Source: Candidatus Saccharimonadota bacterium (GTDB lineage: Bacteria > Patescibacteriota > Saccharimonadia > Saccharimonadales > Saccharimonadaceae). From it: a stretch of 64,000 nt of DNA. The DNA lies in assembly GCA_905372305.1 (NCBI GenBank), contig CAJPOP010000003.1, positions 62,001-126,000 on the forward strand, written 5' to 3'. The translations under genes were made by a program, and so were the position numbers. Shown here in pieces: positions 6,775-16,358 of this stretch. Below the pieces are notes generated by a model. That model was given only the letters and a program-made list of their open reading frames with translations, searched no databases and was not told where the DNA came from. How positions within the stretch are numbered: position 1 is the first letter of the stretch; each line of letters opens with the position of its first letter.

Positions 6775-9351
6775 ATGAAAAATCTCGTCATCGTCGAGTC
6801 ACCAGCCAAAGCGAAAACCATTGAGAAATATTTGGGCAAGGATTTTCACGTTCTGTCAAGCGTGGGACACATCCGCTCAATTGTCAAAAAAACCAAGGAC
6901 GGCACGCCGCCGATTGATGTGGCGAACGATTTTTTTGCTATCTACGAAGTTGATCCAGAGAAAAAGAAAGTCATCACCGAGCTGAAGAAAAACGTCAAGG
7001 CTGTCGGCAAAGAGAACGTCTGGCTGGCCACCGATGAAGACCGCGAAGGGGAGGCTATCGCCTGGCACCTCTGTAAAGTGTTGGATTTGCCGGTTGAGAC
7101 GACCAAGCGCATCGTCTTTCACGAGATCACCAAGGATGCCATCACCAATGCTATCAAAAATCCGCGCACTGTCGACATGAACCTGGTGCAGGCGCAGCAA
7201 GCCCGGCAAATCCTCGACCGGCTGGTTGGTTTTGGACTCAGCCCGGTAGTCTGGCAAAAAGTGCCAGGCGGCAAGTCAGCCGGCCGCGTCCAGAGCCCGG
7301 CAGTGCGGCTGCTGGTCGAGCGCGAACGAGAAATTATGAAGTTCGAGGGCAGCTCACAGTTCAAGGTAACCGCCATATTTATCCACGACAATCAAGAATT
7401 CAAGGCCGAGCTCAACCAAAAATTTGATTCCGAAGCAGCCGCTCACGAATTCTTGAACAGTCTCAAGCCAGCCACATTCACCGTCAGCGACGTCTCCAAG
7501 ACACCCGGCACTCGCAACCCAGCCGCACCGTTTACGACCTCAACCTTGCAACAGGAGGCTAACGCCAAGCTTGGCTTCAGTTCCAAAGCCACCATGGCCT
7601 CAGCCCAGCGGCTCTACCAAGACGGTAAAATTACCTACATGCGTACCGACTCGGTCAATTTGAGCGGACAGGCCATCGCTAGCGCCACTGATTTTATCAA
7701 GCGGCTGTACGGCCCGGATTACTCCACCGTCCGCAAGTTTAAGACCAAATCCGCCTCCGCCCAGGAAGCCCACGAGGCCATCCGCCCAACCGACATCACC
7801 CGCGAAACTGTCACCTCAAACGAGTACGACCAAAAACTCTACGACCTCATCCGCCGCCGCACTCTGGCATCGCAAATGTCGGCAGCGAAGTTAGAGAAAA
7901 CCACGGTGGTAATCGCTATTAGCTGCGCTCGGACATCTCATAAAACAATCCGGGACCCACATAAGCCAGCCCAGATTTTTTCTGAGACGCCACTCGCGCC
8001 AGAGAAAGCCGCAACAAGCGTAGCGTCTTCAAAAAATGCTGTGACCGCAGACGCGACACCTCTGCTACCAGAGGCTGTGAAACGTTCGCGAACAGCGGAC
8101 GTTTCAGCCGAACGCTCACGAGCCATCTCCAGTGGAGATGCGAGTGAAGAGTGTACTCTGGTGGCGGATGGTGGAGCGGCTGCGGAGTTGTATTTTGAAG
8201 CCAAAGGCGAAGTCATCACCTTTGACGGCTTCCTGCGCGTCTACGGCGGCGGCAAGGACGAACTCCTACCAAAACTCCACACCGGCGACACACTCGAAAC
8301 GCATGACATCACCGCCCGCCAAACCTTCGCCCGACCACCAGCCCGCTATACCGAAGGTTCACTGGTTAAGAAACTCGAAGATCTCGGTATTGGCCGGCCA
8401 AGCACCTACGCCACCATCATCGACACCGTCCAAACCCGCGGCTACGTCGAAAAAGGCGACAGCGAAGGCAAACCTCGCGACGTCATCACTCTGACCTATA
8501 ACGGCGAAGAAGTCAGCCGCGACGTCGTCCAAGAAAAGACTGGCTCCACCCGTGGCAAACTTATCCCGACACCAAGCGGGGAACTAATCGCTGACTTTTT
8601 GACCGACCATTTTACGCAAATCGTTGACTATGATTTTACCGCCAATGTCGAGACCGAATTTGATAAAATCGCTGCTGCCGACCTGGCTAAAAGCGCCATG
8701 CTGCATAGATTTTACACGCCGTTTCACAAACTGATCGAACAATCAGGCGGTATCGACCGCAGCAAAGTCGGTGCTAACCGCGAAGTCGGCATCGATCCAA
8801 AATCCGGCAAGCCAATCCTGGCGCGCTTTGGCCGCTTCGGCCCGATGTTGCAACTGGGCGCCACCGATGACGAAGACAAGCCGCGCTTTGCACCACTACC
8901 GAAGGGGGCGAAAATTGAAACCGTTACTCTAGAGCAAGCACTCGAAATGTTCAAGTTGCCGCGCGTCGTCGGTCAAACCGAAGACGGGCAAGACATCAAG
9001 GCCAACGTCGGCCGCTTTGGTCCGTACATCCAAGTCGGCAAGCTCTTCGTCTCCATCAAACCCGAGGATCCGCACCACATCACGCTGGAAAAAGCCCGCG
9101 AGCTCTATGCCGCCAAACTCCAGGCCGAAGCCGAGAAAAATATTGCTGAATTCTCAGATGGCGTCAAAGTCCTTAACGGCCGCTTTGGTCCGTACATCAC
9201 CGACGGCGCGAAAAACGCCAAAGTCCCTAAAGACACCGACCCGAAAACCATTACTCATGAGCAAGCCCTAGAGATCCTAAAAGCCGCACCAGCAAAGAAC
9301 ACGCGGCGTCCAGGACGGCGCAGCAGTACATCTGCTCGGCGTAAAAAATAA
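6775..9351 (+). CDS. topA: DNA topoisomerase I with in-frame insertion
   Basis: TopA relaxes negative supercoils through a covalent 5'-phosphotyrosine. The N-terminal Toprim domain shows VESPAKAKT, WLATDEDREGEAIAW and LDRLVGF; the active tyrosine is Y288 in ITYMRTDSV. The C terminus has three GRFGP-type repeats (about 690-830) without zinc cysteines, and a basic tail. Residues about 384-467 (SCARTSHK... to ...ADGGA) look unlike any TopA sequence I know and interrupt the step from TTVVIAIS to LYFEAKGEV. The matching DNA is hairpin-rich (see repeat entry). Length is 858 aa. Its -10 lies 8 nt before the ATG, suggesting a leaderless mRNA. Confidence 0.97.
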   Translation: MKNLVIVESPAKAKTIEKYLGKDFHVLSSVGHIRSIVKKTKDGTPPIDVANDFFAIYEVDPEKKKVITELKKNVKAVGKENVWLATDEDREGEAIAWHLCKVLDLPVETTKRIVFHEITKDAITNAIKNPRTVDMNLVQAQQARQILDRLVGFGLSPVVWQKVPGGKSAGRVQSPAVRLLVEREREIMKFEGSSQFKVTAIFIHDNQEFKAELNQKFDSEAAAHEFLNSLKPATFTVSDVSKTPGTRNPAAPFTTSTLQQEANAKLGFSSKATMASAQRLYQDGKITYMRTDSVNLSGQAIASATDFIKRLYGPDYSTVRKFKTKSASAQEAHEAIRPTDITRETVTSNEYDQKLYDLIRRRTLASQMSAAKLEKTTVVIAISCARTSHKTIRDPHKPAQIFSETPLAPEKAATSVASSKNAVTADATPLLPEAVKRSRTADVSAERSRAISSGDASEECTLVADGGAAAELYFEAKGEVITFDGFLRVYGGGKDELLPKLHTGDTLETHDITARQTFARPPARYTEGSLVKKLEDLGIGRPSTYATIIDTVQTRGYVEKGDSEGKPRDVITLTYNGEEVSRDVVQEKTGSTRGKLIPTPSGELIADFLTDHFTQIVDYDFTANVETEFDKIAAADLAKSAMLHRFYTPFHKLIEQSGGIDRSKVGANREVGIDPKSGKPILARFGRFGPMLQLGATDDEDKPRFAPLPKGAKIETVTLEQALEMFKLPRVVGQTEDGQDIKANVGRFGPYIQVGKLFVSIKPEDPHHITLEKARELYAAKLQAEAEKNIAEFSDGVKVLNGRFGPYITDGAKNAKVPKDTDPKTITHEQALEILKAAPAKNTRRPGRRSSTSARRKK
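7921..8169 (+). repeat. Hairpin-rich palindromic insertion inside topA
   Basis: This stretch keeps the topA frame open but reads as alien protein. It contains a chain of hairpins: CCTCTG-CTAC-CAGAGG (8059-8074), an 11-bp stem with a 2-nt bulge pairing 8073-8085 with 8099-8109, and CATCTCC-AGT-GGAGATG (8124-8140). AGACGC and GCGTCT arms also occur (7985-8054). The pattern recalls Rickettsia palindromic elements that insert in frame. Exact ends are uncertain, as I see no clear target-site duplication. Confidence 0.6.
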
Positions 9352-9447
9352 CCTAAAAGAACAGCTTTAATCGCCGCGCCACATTTCGCTTATACTGTAT
9401 ATAGATAATTACATAATCAGAAAAAATAAAAAGTCTCATATCATCCA

Positions 9448-9534
9448 TTGCAAAAAACGTAAAATACATGCTATAATTTGACCAGACAATTATAGCAATT
9501 AGTCCTTGACATTGATTAATTGTCATTGTATAAT
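9448..9534 (+). promoter_or_regulatory. Tandem promoters of the sigma-4/HARE gene
   Basis: An upstream promoter reads TTGCAA (9448-9453), 18 bp, TATAAT (9472-9477). A downstream, near-consensus promoter reads TTGACA (9506-9511), 17 bp, TATAAT (9529-9534). The rest of 9352-9594 holds no gene. The leader from the second promoter is about 50 nt and includes a GAGAGG ribosome site. Confidence 0.75.
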
Positions 9535-9594
9535 CAAAAACATAATTCAATCAATAATTAACCTGTGGTGAGGCAGAGAGGACGTTTCTATAGT

Positions 9595-10647
9595 ATGAAC
9601 GAAACAACAAAAACCGAACAAGAATCTGTACTAAGTTCTGTCATCAAAGATATTCTTTCCAATGTAAGCCAAGAGCGTGAAAAAGAAATTATTTCGCGGC
9701 GTTTCGGCTTGTATGACCGCAAAGAAACACTGGAACAGATTGGCGATATGCTGGGAATTACCCGCGAGCGCGTCCGCCAGCTAGAGAAGGCGATTCTGGT
9801 GCGCCTGCGCCTGAGTATCACCGACGGCAATATACCGTCGGTCGTTGATATAGAGAAGGAATTGACATCGCATTTATCAGAGATGGGGCGGATAGCGCGC
9901 GTGCAAGATTTAGCGTCGCATTTTTTGGGCCGGCAAGCTACGCCGATTGAAAAAGCCCACACGGCATTTATTTCCGAGCTAGCGCAAAACATCACTATCA
10001 TCAATGAAAACGACGATTATTACCAATCGGCAGCCATTAGCTCGCTGGGCGACGAAAAAACTATCAAAACGAAAATTGAAGAAATCGTCAAATTTATTAA
10101 AAAGCACGGCCAGCCGATTACTGCCGAAGAAATGCATAAAAAACTAAACTACGAACATCCGTCGAACATCGCCGCGCTGGCAAGCACCAGTAAAAAACTG
10201 GCTCAATTAAAGGGTAATTGGGGACTAATTAAGTGGCCGACAGTCAACCCGAAAAACATCCGCGATAAAATCTTCGTTATCCTGGAAGATAACGGCAAGC
10301 CAATGCACTTCTCAGACATCTCCAAAGCCATCAAAGACAGCGATTTTAAGCGCAAAAACGTCACCACGCAGGCAATCCACAACGAACTTATCAAAGATAG
10401 CCGCTTTATTCTTATCGGCCGCGGTATTTACGCATTAGGCAGCTGGGGCTATAGCCGCGGTACGGTTTCCGACATCATTGCCGACATCTTAAGAGAAGCT
10501 GGCGAGCCGCTGCATCGCGACGAAATTGTCCGGCGCGTTCTAGACAAACGGCGCGTTAAAGAAACCACTATCTTGCTCAATCTGCAATCCAAACCGCAGT
10601 TCAAACGCACCGCTAAAGCCACATACGTTTTGGACGAAAAAGCTTAA
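9595..10647 (+). CDS. Sigma-70 region-4-like and HARE-domain DNA-binding protein
   Basis: Residues about 20-75 match a sigma region 4 helix-turn-helix (REKEIISRRFGL, then LEQIGDMLGITRERVRQLE), which in sigma factors reads the -35 element. The rest holds HARE-HTH-like winged helices (near 205-275 and 285-345) such as occur in the RNA polymerase delta subunit. Sigma regions 1.2, 2 and 3 are absent, so it is not a full sigma factor. It may be an RNA polymerase accessory or DNA-binding regulator. I chose ATG 9595 because GAGAGG precedes it; an in-frame GTG exists at 9565. It sits between topA and the TraG-like ATPase. Confidence 0.8.
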   Translation: MNETTKTEQESVLSSVIKDILSNVSQEREKEIISRRFGLYDRKETLEQIGDMLGITRERVRQLEKAILVRLRLSITDGNIPSVVDIEKELTSHLSEMGRIARVQDLASHFLGRQATPIEKAHTAFISELAQNITIINENDDYYQSAAISSLGDEKTIKTKIEEIVKFIKKHGQPITAEEMHKKLNYEHPSNIAALASTSKKLAQLKGNWGLIKWPTVNPKNIRDKIFVILEDNGKPMHFSDISKAIKDSDFKRKNVTTQAIHNELIKDSRFILIGRGIYALGSWGYSRGTVSDIIADILREAGEPLHRDEIVRRVLDKRRVKETTILLNLQSKPQFKRTAKATYVLDEKA

Positions 10648-10648
10648 G

Positions 10649-10677
10649 TTGCAAACTCCTGTAAGAGGTGAGATAAT
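10649..10677 (+). promoter_or_regulatory. Promoter of the TraG-like ATPase gene
   Basis: TTGCAA (10649-10654) and GATAAT (10672-10677) are 17 bp apart, with the ATG 9 nt after the -10. An AGAGGTGA sequence inside the spacer is too far from the ATG to act as a normal ribosome site. Confidence 0.55.
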
Positions 10678-10686
10678 TTAACTAGC

Positions 10687-13377
10687 ATGCAAATTATTTC
10701 ATGGACTATTGAGATGCTGCTGCAATGGTATGTGTGGATGCCAATTGTTGCCATCCTATCTTTCTTAACTTGGCGCAATTACCAGCGCGCCGATGAGTTT
10801 GAGCCGGCCGAAAGCGTCCTGTTGATTCTGGAAATCCCTAAAGCCAACGATAAAAAAGAACTAGCCGCCGAGCAGTTATTCGCCAGCCTGCACGGCATTT
10901 TGCGCGATAAAAAAGAATTGCGCCTATCTGGCGGACAGCAAGAACATATTAGCTTTGAGATCGCCTCGGTTAACGGCCAGATTCGCTTTTATGTCTGGAC
11001 GCCAAGGACATTGCAAAGTTTCGTCGAGGGGCAAATTTACTCGCAATATCCAACTGTCCAAATTCATCAAGCTGATGAGGATTATACCGAGCACGAACGC
11101 AGCCATGAAATTGCCTATTCTGCCGAACTGACGATGACCGCTTCCGAATTCTTACCGATTCGCACCTTTCAAAGCTTTGAAGTCGACCCGTTGGCGGGCA
11201 TTACCGGCACGCTGGCAAAATTGGAAACGACCGGCGAAGAATTATGGATTCAAGTTTTAACGCGGCCAATTACCGATGATTGGCAGCATGCCGCAGATAG
11301 ATATATTGATAATTTGAAAAATGGGCGCGTACTATCATTGCCAGGTTTCGGCGACGGCATGCAGTGGCTTGTCAGTCTAATTGGCGCATTATGGCAGCCG
11401 CCAGAGCCTGGAGAAAACGGCGCAAAAACTGTAGAATTATCCGAGCGCGATAAAACCCGCATCGCCGAGGCCGAAAAAAAATCGCAAAAATTAGGCTACG
11501 AAGTAAAAATCCGCCTAGCGTATCTAGGCGAAAGCCAAACCAACGCCAAGCTCCGTATGCAGGCGCTGGTCGGCACTTTCAAACAATTTAACTCAACCAA
11601 CTTGAACGGATTTAAAGCTACGAAATCAGCGTTCGGCAAAGAATTCTTAAATAAATATCGGCGGCGGGCATTTTACGGCGAAGGATTTGTCCTGAATATC
11701 GAGGAGCTGGCCTCTGTCTTTCACTTGCCGCACACCAACGTCGAGACGCCGAACATCGTCTGGGCCAGCGCCAAAACCGCTGAACCGCCATCCAAGCTGC
11801 CTGTCCTGACCGGCAACGACGCCAACGACGACCAAATTTCCGCTTTTGGCGTCACCAATTTCCGCGGCATCAACCACCAGTTCGGCATGCTGCGCTACGA
11901 CCGCTCGCGTCACGTTTACATCATCGGTCAAACTGGAGCGGGGAAGTCAGGACTACTCGAATTATTCGCGCTCAGCGATATCTTTCACAATCAAGGCTAC
12001 GCCATCATCGACCCGCACGGCGACTTCGCCATCAACAACATGAAATTTATCCCCGGCTCACGACTGAACGACGTCGTCTATTTCAACCCAGCCGACACCG
12101 CCTATCCGCTTGGCTTCAACCCGCTGGAAGTCACCAACCCGAACCAAAAAACCAACATTTCATCAGAGGTCATCGGCGTCCTGAAGCGGATGTTTGGCGA
12201 GAGTTGGGGGCCGCGGCTAGAGTACATCTTGCGCTACACCATTCTGGCGCTGCTTGACCGGCCAGAGACGACGATGCTCGACATCACCCGCATGCTGACT
12301 GATAAAACCTTCCGCAAAGAAACGCTGGGCTATTGCCGCGATACCGTGGTTCTGCAGTTCTGGAACGTCGAATTCGCCAGCTGGAACGATAAGTTCGTCG
12401 CCGAGGCCGTCGCACCAGTCCTCAACAAAGTCGGTGCCTTTACCGCCAACCCAATCATCCGCAACATCATCGGTCAGCCCAAATCCACCTTTAACATCCG
12501 CCAAATCATGGACGAAGGCAGAATTCTCATCGTTAATCTATCCAAAGGTCTCATCGGCGAAGACAACGCCGCCATCCTCGGCTCGTTCCTGGTCACCAAG
12601 ATTCAGCTGGCTGCCATGTCGCGCTCGGACATTCCAGACATCCGCGACCGCCGTCCGTTCTATCTTTACGTCGACGAGTTCCAGAACTTCGCCACCGACT
12701 CATTTGCCACTATCCTGTCCGAAGCCCGCAAGTACGGCCTCAACCTGACCGTCGCCAACCAGTACATCTCACAGATGAACGACACGGTCCGCGATGCGGT
12801 CTTCGGCAACGTCGGCACTATGATTTCATTCCGCGTGTCTGCCGACGACGCACCGATTCTAGCCAAGCAATTTGAACCAAACTTTGAAGCCGTCGACCTA
12901 TTGCAAATGCACAACCGCAACTTCGTCATCAACATGGTTATCGGGGGAGAGAAGACTCCAGCCTTTTCCGCGCGCACGCTGGAACTCCCGCCAAGCCAAG
13001 CCGACAACACGCCGCACATCATCGAACATTCGCGGCGCATGTACTCGCGAAACAGGGAAGACGTCGAGCGAGAGATTAACGCCGCCATTATGCCGAATCA
13101 TCGCCCAAAAAATCAACCGGCCCAGCCGCGCCCGCAAGCCGTCGCTGCAGCCGCATTAGCCCAGCCTGTTAAAAAGGCCGCCAGTCAACCAGCTCAAAAA
13201 ACCAACACTGCCGCCAACGCCCAACCGACTACGCCGCAAACCGCCACGAACAGCGGCGAAGTTATCCTGCAAATCCGCGGCAATAACACACTCGATAAAC
13301 CAGCAGATCCAACCGACCCGGCCGCCGCTACCGCGCCTAAAAAACGGCGGCGAAGGCGGAAAAAGAGTGCTGTATAA
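10687..13377 (+). CDS. TraG/VirB4-like type IV secretion or DNA-transport ATPase
   Basis: The 896-residue protein begins with a membrane segment (about 5-27), followed by a cytosolic region. The ATPase domain has Walker A GQTGAGKS (414-421), an IDPHGDF segment and Walker B with D663-E664 in YVDEFQN, plus a TraG-type C-terminal recognition region. The last 120 residues are Pro/Ala/Gln-rich and end in an Arg/Lys cluster (KKRRRRRKK), a likely disordered nucleic-acid-binding tail. Proteins of this class are widespread in CPR bacteria. They could pump DNA or drive pili involved in attachment to a host. No other secretion component is in the window. Confidence 0.85.
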   Translation: MQIISWTIEMLLQWYVWMPIVAILSFLTWRNYQRADEFEPAESVLLILEIPKANDKKELAAEQLFASLHGILRDKKELRLSGGQQEHISFEIASVNGQIRFYVWTPRTLQSFVEGQIYSQYPTVQIHQADEDYTEHERSHEIAYSAELTMTASEFLPIRTFQSFEVDPLAGITGTLAKLETTGEELWIQVLTRPITDDWQHAADRYIDNLKNGRVLSLPGFGDGMQWLVSLIGALWQPPEPGENGAKTVELSERDKTRIAEAEKKSQKLGYEVKIRLAYLGESQTNAKLRMQALVGTFKQFNSTNLNGFKATKSAFGKEFLNKYRRRAFYGEGFVLNIEELASVFHLPHTNVETPNIVWASAKTAEPPSKLPVLTGNDANDDQISAFGVTNFRGINHQFGMLRYDRSRHVYIIGQTGAGKSGLLELFALSDIFHNQGYAIIDPHGDFAINNMKFIPGSRLNDVVYFNPADTAYPLGFNPLEVTNPNQKTNISSEVIGVLKRMFGESWGPRLEYILRYTILALLDRPETTMLDITRMLTDKTFRKETLGYCRDTVVLQFWNVEFASWNDKFVAEAVAPVLNKVGAFTANPIIRNIIGQPKSTFNIRQIMDEGRILIVNLSKGLIGEDNAAILGSFLVTKIQLAAMSRSDIPDIRDRRPFYLYVDEFQNFATDSFATILSEARKYGLNLTVANQYISQMNDTVRDAVFGNVGTMISFRVSADDAPILAKQFEPNFEAVDLLQMHNRNFVINMVIGGEKTPAFSARTLELPPSQADNTPHIIEHSRRMYSRNREDVEREINAAIMPNHRPKNQPAQPRPQAVAAAALAQPVKKAASQPAQKTNTAANAQPTTPQTATNSGEVILQIRGNNTLDKPADPTDPAAATAPKKRRRRRKKSAV

Positions 13378-13387
13378 ATAAACATTC

Positions 13388-14272
13388 CTATTTATGCTTA
13401 TCGCAAGCTATGCCGTCACCGTCTCCATCAAGATGCGGCGAATACCCCGGTTCGCCGCGGCGCATATGGCTATAGCCGGCAGCACGCGCCTCCTTACAGC
13501 TGCGGAAATTCAACTCTGCTGGAGCTGGCTGCGACGGCGCAGGGGTCGACTGGCGTTGACGCGTCTTAGCCGCAGCGGCCGCTTCCTCCCGTCTTTTTCT
13601 TTCTTCTGCTTCTTTTTGGACCTTCTCGGCGCGCTCTTTTTCTTCCTGCTTGGCTTTTTCTAATTTGGCAATACGTTCAGAGAATGGCGTACGTTTGCCG
13701 TCTGGTAATTTACCAATAACTGACTTGGCGCGAGATATATTTTCATCACTCGATTGTTCTTCGGCTTTTTTGACTGATTCCTCGGCGCGCTTGAGAGCTT
13801 TTTCTAGCTCTTGTTTGTCATAATCAGCTTTTGTCTGACGATGAACCTTAATGGTCTTATCGCCGCGACGCTTACCGTCAACAACAGAGATAGAAATATC
13901 GCTATCGCCCTCTTTGATGTCTTTAATCTCATACTTGACACTACCAGCTGCGTCTTTACGGTCATGAACCTCAATCTTATTTTCCGATATTTTTACTTCA
14001 GCAAACGAACTAATGCCCGATATTTTAGCGGATATCTCACGCTTATTCGTATGATAATCAAGTTTAATATTATCGTCCACGTCAGAGATAACGATAGGGA
14101 CGTTGTCTTTTTCAAGACGAGCCTGTTCTGCGGCGCTATTGATTTGAGTAATGGCAAAAATTGCAACAATTACGCCGCCAAAAATCATCCAGCCTCGCTT
14201 ACGTTTCTTAGCGGAAGGCTTATTCTTGCTCTCTTGCTGTTGTTGTGTTTGTCCAAAATTTTTTCTAACCAT
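13388..14272 (-). CDS. Membrane-anchored excalibur-domain protein
   Basis: This 294-residue protein has a basic N terminus, one membrane segment (about 28-44), a beta-rich domain, a long charged Glu/Lys helix (150-230) and a C-terminal excalibur calcium-binding domain with SCKEARAAGY and DGDGDGIACD. Excalibur domains are extracellular and often end surface proteins or nucleases. An AGGAG ribosome site lies 9 nt before the ATG. It faces the TraG-like gene tail to tail. Confidence 0.82.
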   Translation of the reverse strand: MVRKNFGQTQQQQESKNKPSAKKRKRGWMIFGGVIVAIFAITQINSAAEQARLEKDNVPIVISDVDDNIKLDYHTNKREISAKISGISSFAEVKISENKIEVHDRKDAAGSVKYEIKDIKEGDSDISISVVDGKRRGDKTIKVHRQTKADYDKQELEKALKRAEESVKKAEEQSSDENISRAKSVIGKLPDGKRTPFSERIAKLEKAKQEEKERAEKVQKEAEERKRREEAAAAAKTRQRQSTPAPSQPAPAELNFRSCKEARAAGYSHMRRGEPGYSPHLDGDGDGIACDKHK

Positions 14273-14416
14273 TGTTATTCTCCTAGGTACTTTTAATTAA
14301 GTTAATAGACAATTCTTATCCAATCCGCTTATAAACATATCACAACATACCCCAGACAACAATATAGCTTGGCTTCTAAAGAAATAACCTCATTTATCAA
14401 GTAATCGCCCTAATAA

Positions 14417-14866
14417 TTAAAGCGCCTGCTGAGCTGCCATCACTACATCTGCAAGCTCGCTATAAACCGTCATTCCAGACTTATAACAATCCACTTGCGT
14501 CACAATATCAAACCGCCGCGCATAATCTGGATGCGCACCAACAAACACGCATGAATTACGCCCAAGTTCTTTGCCCAGCTCAAACAGTGCAATAGGGCAG
14601 AGCGATTCTTTTGGAAACCAAAATAAAACTACTCGCGCCCGCTTTAAAAACTCATACTCCCATCTTATTTGACAAGCCGCCTCCGCCCCCTCGGAAGCCA
14701 ACAGTCGATTACGACGAGGATTGGCTACCACAATATCCTGGTTACCCAGCAGCCTTATCGCTTCTGCCTGCCAATCTGGACAATTCGTGATACCTCCCGC
14801 CAAAAATAAATCTACCGATGGCAGTGCATCGCGCAAACTTATATCATCCGGAGTGATAACCTTCAT
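14417..14866 (-). CDS. Nucleoside 2-deoxyribosyltransferase-like protein
   Basis: The 149-residue product has the layout of the nucleoside 2-deoxyribosyltransferase-like family: FLAGGI near 21-26 with CPDWQAEAI, a NPRRN segment, FWFPKES and ALFELGKELG, whose Glu would be catalytic. Such enzymes exchange or hydrolyse bases on deoxyribonucleosides or nucleotides, which suits a nucleotide-salvaging parasite. TATCAT ends 6 nt before the ATG, so the mRNA may be leaderless. Confidence 0.75.
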   Translation of the reverse strand: MKVITPDDISLRDALPSVDLFLAGGITNCPDWQAEAIRLLGNQDIVVANPRRNRLLASEGAEAACQIRWEYEFLKRARVVLFWFPKESLCPIALFELGKELGRNSCVFVGAHPDYARRFDIVTQVDCYKSGMTVYSELADVVMAAQQAL

Positions 14867-14938
14867 ACTTCTATGATATTAGCATGCAGCAAAAATATCA
14901 ACGAAACCTTATAAAAAGATTGTGCTATACTCGTACTC

Positions 14939-15439
14939 ATGGAAGTGCTATTTGTCATAATCATAATTTTTGCCTTAGTAGCGATCGGAGTAAAAACAAA
15001 TAATAATATCGCCAAAAAACCAAAGAGAGAATACGTATACGCTAAAAAAGCCTGCGCAATGACACAGCACGAGCTAATATTCTATAAAACCCTGCTTGAA
15101 GCAATAAGCGGCTGCGTAATCATCCCGCAAGCTCACTTAAGCATGTTTTTAGATCATAAGGTTTACGGACAGAACTGGAGCAGGGCATTTTCAAGAATCA
15201 ACGGCAAATCAGTAGATTTTCTTATTTGCACCAATGATATGAAACCACTCATAGCTATTGAACTTGACGACAACACCCATAATCGTCTTGACCGCCAAAA
15301 GCGCGACATTTTCGTTAACTCAATTATAAGCAATGCAAATATGCCCCTGCTGCGGTTTAAGGCGGGTGAGTGGAATAGTGAAATCATCAAGCAAGAGGTC
15401 GCCCGCGCTCTTAAAGAATCAACTCTCGAAAAACTATAG
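14939..15439 (+). CDS. DUF2726-like protein with N-terminal membrane anchor
   Basis: Residues 3-18 form a hydrophobic anchor. The rest matches the DUF2726 pattern: an SVDFLIC strand, AIELDD, an RQKRD segment and MPLLRF. This resembles a restriction-endonuclease-like fold with Asp and Glu-x-Asp acidic residues. The biological role is unknown. TATACT (14926-14931) ends 7 nt before the ATG, so translation is probably leaderless. Confidence 0.75.
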   Translation: MEVLFVIIIIFALVAIGVKTNNNIAKKPKREYVYAKKACAMTQHELIFYKTLLEAISGCVIIPQAHLSMFLDHKVYGQNWSRAFSRINGKSVDFLICTNDMKPLIAIELDDNTHNRLDRQKRDIFVNSIISNANMPLLRFKAGEWNSEIIKQEVARALKESTLEKL

Positions 15440-15537
15440 AACAAAAAGCGAACTAATTATTCGTAGGTTTCTTAAAGTCATGCCAGAATAATTATCTAAC
15501 AATTGCCGATATTTCATAGATTCATAAAACACCATCT

Positions 15538-16120
15538 TTAGTGATCAAAGCCCAAACCATAATCAATAACCCAAATTAGCGCGCCAAAAGCCATCAACAG
15601 CTCATAGCAATAAAAACATGGAACATGGCAAATATAGATTTAGGACAATATAACATACCAGCAAACCCAAACAGGGCGGTAACATAATTAATCGCCGCCG
15701 ATATCTCCAGAAATCCACAAACTACATAAATTTATCTTGAAAAAAGACGATGGAGTAATCATGTTTCGTAGATAGTTTTAATGTCGCACAATGTACCTTT
15801 TACGAACTAATAAACATGTCCAACCGGATGAATGAGAATACGTCCAAAATAAACCAACTTTCTTTCTATTTATCGCTTTTCACCTTCAACACCTAGCAGG
15901 GCAACCTTAGCACTGCCAGGCTAAAACTTAAGATTATCCTAAACTTTTTACACGTATTCCATTTACATTAAGACGAACCAATTCATTCCACGCCAGACCC
16001 ACAATCGTTAATCCAAAAGTCAGCAACAAGCCAACACACTTAAAGCTGCCAGCACATCCTTGTTGGCGTTTTTACAACCAAACTGCGTACGTAAACATCA
16101 TCGCGTACAAACTTAAGCCA
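15538..16120 (-). pseudogene. Decayed small membrane protein gene(s)
   Basis: The 0.9 kb between 15440 and 16358 has no intact gene. On the minus strand, protein-like fragments in shifting frames survive: LTFGLTIVGLAWNELVRLNVN, then NYVTALFGFAGMLYCP, then MAFGALIWVIDYGLGFDH ending at a stop at 15538-15540. These are membrane-helix-like, and the first recalls DUF5654 proteins. In-frame stops and at least one frameshift separate the pieces. The remaining DNA from 16120 to 16358 is AT-rich, with nothing clear. Confidence 0.5.
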
Positions 16121-16358
16121 AGTTTTCCACACGCTGCCAAATCCAGTTAGCAATCCACATTTGACTTTTTCTTAATTTTATTCCCCCGCTCCCCTAATTC
16201 GCCGTCCAGTCAATATTTGACTTTTTAGCATTTAGATATAATAATATATAGTTTTTCGTGTTTTGCCCAGCCTCCCAAAAAAGAACAAAAAGAGAACTAA
16301 TATCTTAAATAGAGCAATACCCGCCCCTGTTAATTAGACTACCCAATCACCTATTCAG

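Noticed and set aside
9565..9594. GTG start at 9565 for the sigma-4/HARE protein
   Set aside because: The ribosome site GAGAGG lies downstream of it and fits ATG 9595 instead.
13200..13377. Second gene in the Pro/Ala-rich end of the TraG-like ORF
   Set aside because: The frame is continuous with the ATPase, and low-complexity basic tails are plausible for this family.
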